Positions 58,205-64,000 of a stretch of 64,000 nucleotides of DNA are shown in pieces. Position 1 is the stretch's first letter. Each line of letters opens with the position of its first letter. This DNA comes from Polynucleobacter sp. AP-Sving-400A-A2. GTDB lineage: Bacteria > Pseudomonadota > Gammaproteobacteria > Burkholderiales > Burkholderiaceae. Position numbers and translations under genes: made by a program. Under the pieces are notes generated by a model that was not told the origin of the DNA, did no database searches, and worked only from the letters and a program-made list of their open reading frames with translations. Where the stretch lies: positions 992,001 to 1,056,000 of the forward strand of contig NZ_CP061312.1 in NCBI RefSeq assembly GCF_018688155.1. The letters are read 5' to 3'.

Positions 58205-58789
58205 CTAGATCAAGCCCTTCTTTTTTAGATTAGCAAGGCGGTTATTTAGGGTCTTAATAGTAAGCAGGTTGAGTTTGTCACCCTCGGACCAATTGCTGCC
58301 CTTCCACTCAATACCTACTGGCGTGACATTGGCAAAAGGCTCTTTACCCTCTTTTGCGTAGCCTTCCAAAATAGTAATCAGTGCTGGGCGATCATCGGAT
58401 CCTCCGGCATCTTTAATGGCATCTAAGATTGGCTTAGTAATCGTATCGCCATAGGTCACTTTGGAGTCTGGGTGTTTTGCTACTACTGGCTCGTCAAAGA
58501 TGTACTCATGAGGCCACTCAAATACATTTCTGGCTGAATTTTTTACTGACTCTGGGCTGACTGCGCCACTCTCGGGATTTTTTGGATCAGTTGGGAGATT
58601 TAATTCCATAATCCAGGCTTCAAATTCTGCAATACGGGCATAGCGTTTTTCTTCACTATCGCGCTTTTGTTCTTCTTGCGAAAGTAGCAAAGTGACCCAA
58701 GCCCAGGCGATGTCTTTAGGTATAGCAAACTCTTGCGCCAAAATGCCGCTCGCTTTTTTTAGGATTGGCTTGGATGTGAGTTTTGTCAT
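58205..58789 (-). CDS. Protein of unknown function, 194 aa
   Basis: I do not recognise a family. The product is soluble, without a signal or membrane segment. It begins with a basic stretch (TKLTSKPILKKASGI), has a helical, charged region rich in Glu/Lys (SQEEQKRDSEEKRYARIAEF, about 37-56), and ends with a basic helix LNNRLANLKKKGLI. Two Asp/Gly-containing stretches (about 95-150) may be loops. It is a single-gene unit between a terminator and a Bug gene in the opposite direction. Codon use looks like that of its neighbours. Confidence 0.75.
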   Translation of the reverse strand: MTKLTSKPILKKASGILAQEFAIPKDIAWAWVTLLLSQEEQKRDSEEKRYARIAEFEAWIMELNLPTDPKNPESGAVSPESVKNSARNVFEWPHEYIFDEPVVAKHPDSKVTYGDTITKPILDAIKDAGGSDDRPALITILEGYAKEGKEPFANVTPVGIEWKGSNWSEGDKLNLLTIKTLNNRLANLKKKGLI

Positions 58790-58995
58790 TGTGTACTTTC
58801 TGCATTCTTTACTGGCGCCTTCAATTCAAGGTGGAAAGGCTCACCACAGCCCCGTAGAATACTCTTCATTGGGCTAGATTGAGCTCAAAATGGGTCTTTT
58901 AGTCACCCGAAACCCAGTTACCACTTGCTCTGTTATGCTTTTGTTACTGAATTAAAAATCATCATTAGAGTGAATTTAGTAAACAGGAGATAGCT

Positions 58996-60027
58996 ATGAT
59001 TCAAAGTAAGCTTGTAAATGTATTTATTCGTTTGCCTCTATTCTTTACAGCAGTTGTGGCGATATTGATTGGCACTAGCCATACGTCTGTCGCTCAATCA
59101 GATTACCCCAATAAACCCATACGTTTTATTGTTCCCTTTCCTGCTGGCGGGGCAACCGATAACATTGCCAGACCACTCCAAAACGAGCTTCTCAATACCG
59201 TAAAGTGGAATGTCATTATTGACAATAAGCCAGGTGCAGGCGGCAATATTGGCGCGGAAATTGTTTCTAAAGCAGCCCCAGATGGCTATACCTGGCTCAT
59301 GGCGTCAGTCGGTACGCATGGTATTAACTTACCCCTCTACACCCAGGGCGGCGGGAAATTACCATTTGATCCGGTGAAGGATTTCACTCCCATAACATTG
59401 GTAGCGGAGTTACCTAACGTCTTAGTTCTCAATCCTGAATTTGCCGCTAAAAATAAAATTAATACCGTGAATGATTTGATTGCGTATGCAAGAGCTAACC
59501 CAGGAAAAGTCAACATGGCTTCGAGTGGTAATGGTACCTCCATTCATATGGCGGGAGAGCTATTTAAGTCCATGACAAAAACGTATATGGTTCACTTACC
59601 CTACAAGGGAAGCCCACCAGCAGTCACCGATTTAATGGCAGGAAATGTAGACATCATGTTTGACAATCTCCCTTCCTCCATTAACTTTATTCGTGCAGGT
59701 CGTTTAAAGGCATTAGCTGTGACTAGCGCCAAACGTTCCCCTGCGTTTCCGGATATGCCTACCATTGCTGAGGCAGCAAACTTACCAGGCTATGAGGCAA
59801 CCTCTTGGTTCGGTGTTGTCGGCCCCGCCAATATGCCAGCAGATATTCTGAATAAAGATAGCGCCATCTTAATGGCTGCTATTAATAGCCCTGCTGTGAG
59901 AGAAAAATATTTAGCAATGGGTGCACAGCCTGTTGGTAATACACCAGCTCAATTCTCAGCTTTCATTAAAAATGAAATTACGAAGTGGACAAAGGTTGTC
60001 AAAGATTCTGGAGCAAAAGTAGATTAA
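58996..60027 (+). CDS. Bug-family tripartite tricarboxylate transporter substrate-binding protein (second copy)
   Basis: A Sec signal (about 1-34, [24 protein letters not shown]) precedes [25 protein letters not shown] and [27 protein letters not shown], the standard Bug motifs. At 343 residues it is full length. GGAG lies seven bases before the ATG. There are no TctA/TctB genes nearby. It differs clearly from the copy at 45565-46572, so the two are old paralogues rather than a recent duplication. It ends at a strong terminator. Confidence 0.93.
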   Translation: MIQSKLVNVFIRLPLFFTAVVAILIGTSHTSVAQSDYPNKPIRFIVPFPAGGATDNIARPLQNELLNTVKWNVIIDNKPGAGGNIGAEIVSKAAPDGYTWLMASVGTHGINLPLYTQGGGKLPFDPVKDFTPITLVAELPNVLVLNPEFAAKNKINTVNDLIAYARANPGKVNMASSGNGTSIHMAGELFKSMTKTYMVHLPYKGSPPAVTDLMAGNVDIMFDNLPSSINFIRAGRLKALAVTSAKRSPAFPDMPTIAEAANLPGYEATSWFGVVGPANMPADILNKDSAILMAAINSPAVREKYLAMGAQPVGNTPAQFSAFIKNEITKWTKVVKDSGAKVD

Positions 60028-60061
60028 GCTTTAGAGAGTTAGCTTACTTAGTTACTTAGCT

Positions 60062-60088
60062 AAAGAGGAGCCTAGCTCCTCTTTTTTT
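60062..60088. terminator. Bidirectional intrinsic terminator
   Basis: A 10-bp stem, AAAGAGGAGC (60062-60071) with GCTCCTCTTT (60075-60084), has a CTA loop and a T-run on the plus strand. It separates the convergent Bug and TPP-enzyme genes and slightly overlaps the latter's stop. Confidence 0.9.
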
Positions 60089-61742
60089 ATCCTAATTGAG
60101 AAAGTAGTTTTGTTGGAGTAATCACCTCTGGATCTAAGACAAGTTCAATCAAAGCACCTTTTTTACCAGCCAGTGCCTTTGCAAATGCCGGTGCAAATTC
60201 CTCGGTCTTGCTGACTCTAAAACCAGGCATTCCAAAACTATCTGCAAACTTCACAAAATCGGGGTTAGTTAAGCCCGTCGCAATCACGCGAGACTTAAAC
60301 TCTCTCTCCTGATGCATGCGGATAGTACCGAGCATACTGTTGTTGACTAACAAAACAATTGGGTAAGCATCGTAACGAGCAGCTGTAGCCAGCTCTTGGC
60401 AGTTCATCATAAAGTCGCCGTCACCACACACAGCGATAACTACTTTTTCAGGGCTAGCAATCTTGGCAGCGATTGCGGCAGGAAGACCGTAGCCCATGGA
60501 TCCATTAGCAGGTGCCAATTGGGTTTTGTATTTCCCATAGGGATAAAAACGATGCACCCAGGTTGCAAAATTCCCAGCACCATTAGTAATAATGGCATCA
60601 CGCGGTATGAGATCTGGTAATGAGTCCATGATGAATGCTAATTGCAATTCACCTTGAACAGTCACTGGGCTAGAGAAAGTGAGATACTCATCATGAGCCT
60701 GCTTCATGGCAGTGCGATCATGCTGAGCATTCATCTTCACCATACTTAATGCTGAGCAGAAATTTTCTGGACTGCAATTGATAGCAAAGTCAGGTCGATA
60801 TACACGGCCTAACTCTTCTGGGCCCGACAGCACGTGAATTAATTTTGCTTTCGCTTGAGGAACAGTCAATATGCTGTAACCAGCAGTTGTCATCTCTCCA
60901 AGGCGCTCACCGATGACCAATAAAACATCCGCCTCTTGAATACGCTTTACCAAAGCAGGATTAGCACCAATACCCAGGTCACCTGCAAAGGCAGGATCTA
61001 GATTGTCAATGACATCTTGAGAGCGAAAGCTGCTTGCAACTGGAATGGCCTGCGCATTTGCCCAAGAACGTAAAGCCTCGCAGGCAGTGCTATTCCAATT
61101 GCCACCGCCTGCGATCACCATAGGGTTTTTAGCGAAGGTAAAAGCAGTCATTGCTTGATCAAAACTGTGGAGATCTAGACCTGGCTGAACGATATGGGCG
61201 GCTTTGACGGGGCTTTCTTGACCAATCATGTACAGCACATCTTCTGGTAAAGCCAATACAACTGGACCTTTTCGACCCGCCTGAGCAACATGAAATGCAT
61301 GTGAAACAAATTCATCAATTCGATCAACGCGATCGATGCTGCCAACCCATTTTGCGCATTCTGAATACATCCGGCGATAGTCAATTTCTTGGAAGGCCTC
61401 ACGCTCCACCATGTCAGTCCCAACTTGTCCGACCAATAAAACCATTGGGCTTGAGTCTTGATAGGCGGTATGCATTCCAATCATGGCATTCGAGGCGCCA
61501 GGTCCACGGGTAACCATTAAAACGCCAGGGTAACCCGTCAACTTTGCATAGGCCTCTGCCATATAGGCAGCACCGCCCTCTTGTCGACAAGTGATGAATC
61601 GAAAATCAGGGTGATCAACTAAGCCATTTAATAAAGGCAGGAAGCTCTCACCAGGAACGCCAAAGGCAATATCTACACCCTGTCTTGCTAACGCATTGGC
61701 GAGAATTTGGCCACCATTTAGCACTTTATTTGGGGTCTCCAT
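60087..61742 (-). CDS. Thiamine-diphosphate-dependent enzyme, acetolactate-synthase-like
   Basis: All three domains of the ALS/benzoylformate decarboxylase family are present: the N-terminal PYR domain with the activating glutamate in AFGVPGESF (Glu31), a central Rossmann-like domain, and the PP domain with the TPP motif starting GDGDFMMNCQEL and ending VNNS. At 551 residues it is complete. No regulatory ilvN subunit gene is adjacent, so it may be a catabolic or stand-alone enzyme rather than the biosynthetic IlvB; the substrate cannot be read from sequence. Confidence 0.85.
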   Translation of the reverse strand: METPNKVLNGGQILANALARQGVDIAFGVPGESFLPLLNGLVDHPDFRFITCRQEGGAAYMAEAYAKLTGYPGVLMVTRGPGASNAMIGMHTAYQDSSPMVLLVGQVGTDMVEREAFQEIDYRRMYSECAKWVGSIDRVDRIDEFVSHAFHVAQAGRKGPVVLALPEDVLYMIGQESPVKAAHIVQPGLDLHSFDQAMTAFTFAKNPMVIAGGGNWNSTACEALRSWANAQAIPVASSFRSQDVIDNLDPAFAGDLGIGANPALVKRIQEADVLLVIGERLGEMTTAGYSILTVPQAKAKLIHVLSGPEELGRVYRPDFAINCSPENFCSALSMVKMNAQHDRTAMKQAHDEYLTFSSPVTVQGELQLAFIMDSLPDLIPRDAIITNGAGNFATWVHRFYPYGKYKTQLAPANGSMGYGLPAAIAAKIASPEKVVIAVCGDGDFMMNCQELATAARYDAYPIVLLVNNSMLGTIRMHQEREFKSRVIATGLTNPDFVKFADSFGMPGFRVSKTEEFAPAFAKALAGKKGALIELVLDPEVITPTKLLSQLG

Positions 61743-61920
61743 GATATTGATAGGCTTTCTAAAGATTTTAGATATATGTGACGAGTATCAGAAAGTTATC
61801 ACACTTTATCTAGCAACAGCAGCAATTGAAGCGCCTGTTGAAGAGACTTAATACTCTAAAGGACTGCCCTATACTGCCATTACTAACAACAAATAAACCC
61901 ATTTAATTGGAGGCTGTGCA

Positions 61921-62790
61921 ATGAGACTATTTAGCTATCGAGATTCAAGTGGCCATAACGGTGTGGGCGCTCTCTTAACAGGGAGTTCAAATACCTTTAT
62001 TAATCTATCTGCCACAGATCCTTCGATACCCAATAGCTTGCAAGCGATTATTGAATCGCCAGAAGCTTTAAGTCGCGCTGCAGCAGCAATCAAAAATTCA
62101 AAGGCAATTAAAGGAGAGATTGAAGCTATCACTTTTAGATCCCCTATTGAGAAACCTGGAAAAATTATCTGTATGGGCTTGAACTATGCTGACCATGCAA
62201 AAGAAGGTGGCAACGCTAGACCTGAATACCCAAGCTTTTTTATGCGTGGTCCTAATTCATTAACAGCGCATTTAAGCCCCATCATTCGGCCTCGCGTTTC
62301 CGATAAATTAGATTACGAAGCGGAACTCGCCTTTGTAGTTGGTAAAAAGGCGCGCCATCTGACATTGGATAATGCTTTGGAATATGTAGCAGGGTACAGC
62401 ATTTTTAATGATGGCAGTCTTCGAGATTACCAACGTAAAACTACCCAATGGACCATTGGTAAAAACTTCGATCAAACTGGTGCTTTTGGGCCATGGCTCG
62501 TGACCCCAGATGAACTTCCCCTTGGCTGTGATGGCTTGAGTATTCAGTCGCGCTTAAATGGTCAAGTGATGCAAAACGCTAATACCAAAGACTTTTTATG
62601 GAACGTGGCAGAGACCATTGTCTTGATAACCGAGTGCATGACCTTGGAGCCTGGCGATCTGGTGATTACCGGAACCCCGGCTGGCGTTGGCTATGCAAGG
62701 ACACCCCCTGTTTTTATGAAACCAGGGGATATTTGTGAAATTGAGATTGAATCCATTGGAATACTGCGCAACTCTATAGCGGATGAGTAA
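61921..62790 (+). CDS. Fumarylacetoacetate-hydrolase-family protein
   Basis: FAH-fold enzymes cleave or decarboxylate 2-oxo/1,3-diketo acids with a divalent metal. The C-terminal catalytic domain (about 75-285) shows IICMGLNYADHAKE, PSFFMRGPNSLTA, KLDYEAELAFVVGKKAR with the metal-binding glutamates, GYSIFNDGSLRDYQR and GDLVITGTPAGVGYAR. The N-terminal 70 residues are variable, as in 2-hydroxyhepta-dienedioate-isomerase-like members. GGAGG is eight bases before the ATG. The true substrate is unknown. Confidence 0.9.
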   Translation: MRLFSYRDSSGHNGVGALLTGSSNTFINLSATDPSIPNSLQAIIESPEALSRAAAAIKNSKAIKGEIEAITFRSPIEKPGKIICMGLNYADHAKEGGNARPEYPSFFMRGPNSLTAHLSPIIRPRVSDKLDYEAELAFVVGKKARHLTLDNALEYVAGYSIFNDGSLRDYQRKTTQWTIGKNFDQTGAFGPWLVTPDELPLGCDGLSIQSRLNGQVMQNANTKDFLWNVAETIVLITECMTLEPGDLVITGTPAGVGYARTPPVFMKPGDICEIEIESIGILRNSIADE

Positions 62791-62827
62791 TCGAGCTAAA
62801 GCTCTCAGTAGACCTTAAAATAGCGCT

Positions 62828-64000
62828 ATGACTAAGATTCCAGAACTTCTCGCCCCGGCCGGCAGCCTCTCCATGCTGCGTACTGCCTTTGACTTTGGTG
62901 CTGACGCTATTTATGCTGGGCAGCCGCGTTATTCTCTGCGAGTACGTAATAACGACTTCGGCAAAATGGAGACGCTCAAAGAAGGTATTGATACTGCCCA
63001 TGCTTTAGGTAAGAAGTTTTACCTTGTGTCCAATCTACTGCCCCATGGAGGTAAGACCCGTACTTATATTAAAGACATGGATCCTGTAGTTGCCTTAAAG
63101 CCTGATGCGATGATCATGTCAGATCCCGGCCTCATCATGATGGCCAGAGAAGCTTGGCCAGATATGCCGATCCATTTATCGGTACAAGCCAATACGGTCA
63201 ATGGCGCTTCTGCAAAATTCTGGCGCTCTGTTGGCATCAGTCGAGTGATTTTGTCACGCGAGCTATCTTTTGATGAAATTGAAGAAGTTCGCCAAGACTG
63301 TCCAGAAATGGAATTAGAGGTATTCGTACATGGCGCTTTGTGTATCGCCTACTCTGGACGCTGCTTACTATCTGGCTACATGTCCCATCGCGACTCTAAC
63401 CAAGGTGCCTGCACTAACGCTTGTCGTTGGGATTACAAGGTAAAGCCTGGTCAACAAAATACCAGTGGTGATGTAGTTCTTCTTCAAGAGGCACGTCGCC
63501 CAGATGATTTAATGCCGATGGAAGAAGATGAGCACGGAACTTACATCATGAACTCCAAAGATTTGCGTGCCATTGAACATATCGAACGCTTGACCAGGAT
63601 GGGTGTGGACTCATTCAAGATTGAAGGTCGCACTAAGTCACCCTATTACGTTTCACGTACTTGCCAATCCTATCGCACTGCGATTGATGATGCGGTAGAG
63701 GGTCGCCCCATGAATATGTCCCTCATCGGAAATTTAGAGGGCCTTGCAAATCGTGGCTATACCGATGGCTTCTATGAGCGTCACCACGATAAAGAGTATC
63801 AACTCTATATGCGTGGCCACTCCCTCTCGGGTAGAAGTTTGTATGTTGGTGAGACATTGGAGATTGATGAAGCCTCAGGTCGCATCAAGGTAGATGTAAA
63901 GAACCGCTTCTCGATTGGTGATAAGTTAGAAATCATTGAACCCGAAGGTAATCAAGATATGGTCTTAGATGCCATGTGGAATCTCAAAGATGAGCCAATT
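62828..64000 (+). CDS. trhP: U32-family tRNA hydroxylation protein TrhP/YegQ type, partial (3' end beyond window)
   Basis: The frame starts at ATG 62828 and runs 391 codons to the right edge. MTKIPELLAPAGSLSMLRTAFDFGADAIYAG is the peptidase-U32 opening, and FVHGALCIAYSGRCLLSGYM followed by DSNQGACTNACRWDY carries the U32 signature and cluster-type cysteines. YegQ/TrhP is required, with other factors, for prephenate-dependent 5-hydroxyuridine at tRNA position 34; the old label of collagenase-like protease is probably misleading. It starts 37 bases after the FAH gene. Confidence 0.9.
   Translation, partial: MTKIPELLAPAGSLSMLRTAFDFGADAIYAGQPRYSLRVRNNDFGKMETLKEGIDTAHALGKKFYLVSNLLPHGGKTRTYIKDMDPVVALKPDAMIMSDPGLIMMAREAWPDMPIHLSVQANTVNGASAKFWRSVGISRVILSRELSFDEIEEVRQDCPEMELEVFVHGALCIAYSGRCLLSGYMSHRDSNQGACTNACRWDYKVKPGQQNTSGDVVLLQEARRPDDLMPMEEDEHGTYIMNSKDLRAIEHIERLTRMGVDSFKIEGRTKSPYYVSRTCQSYRTAIDDAVEGRPMNMSLIGNLEGLANRGYTDGFYERHHDKEYQLYMRGHSLSGRSLYVGETLEIDEASGRIKVDVKNRFSIGDKLEIIEPEGNQDMVLDAMWNLKDEPI

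Overview
The window looks like a piece of a streamlined betaproteobacterial chromosome, most like a free-living Polynucleobacter (Burkholderiaceae). This assignment is inferred from gene content (class I PHA genes with PhaR, orphan Bug-type binding proteins, tig-clpPX-lon order), a GC content in the mid-40s by eye, and very tight packing; no 16S rRNA gene is present. I see no insertion sequence, prophage or CRISPR array, and every full-length gene has an intact frame.

Layout. 1-9.2 kb (mostly minus strand): a PpiD-like periplasmic chaperone cut by the left edge, tRNA-Val, lon, the tig-clpP-clpX protein quality-control operon, tRNA-Leu, and ispD-ispF of isoprenoid synthesis. 9.2-13.7 kb: mfd and serB. 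13.7-19.4 kb: a polyhydroxybutyrate cluster (phaC-phaB, phaR, thiolase) with rimO inside it. 19.5-25.3 kb: pgeF, rluD, bamD, alr, lplT and a degenerate uracil-DNA-glycosylase-like gene. 25.3-34.6 kb: rimI and tsaB behind a propionyl-CoA/methylmalonyl-CoA module (VOC epimerase candidate, pccA, pccB, meaB, mcm) with a divergent GntR regulator. 34.7-39.8 kb: two small cytochromes c and a CoxD/CoxE/MocA/XdhC-type set of molybdenum-hydroxylase maturation genes, but no hydroxylase structural genes. 39.9-44.3 kb: parC-parE. 44.3-50.6 kb: CoA-transferase, Bug protein, aldehyde dehydrogenase, MDR reductase, MFS transporter and a 44-residue membrane peptide. 50.7-58.1 kb: tRNA-Arg, an inverted pair of perfect DnaA boxes, a Nudix hydrolase of the thiamine-damage family, then a TPP riboswitch controlling thiC-thiO-thiS-thiG-thiE, with thiD convergent and tRNA-Asn. 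58.2-64 kb: an unknown gene, a second Bug protein, an acetolactate-synthase-like TPP enzyme, an FAH-family hydrolase, and a trhP/yegQ-type U32 gene cut by the right edge.

Working together: propionyl-CoA is carboxylated (PccAB), epimerised and rearranged (Mcm, guarded by MeaB) to succinyl-CoA; acetyl-CoA goes through thiolase, PhaB and PhaC to storage polymer; the thi block makes both halves of thiamine under TPP feedback. The best non-routine signals are regulatory or reductive: a TPP riboswitch with a readable translational switch, a DnaA-box palindrome, a perfect FNR-type box before the cytochromes c, an inverted repeat before phaR, a PpiD that seems to lack its parvulin domain, and a UDG homologue that lost all cysteines. 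I did not find a convincing wholly new multi-gene system.
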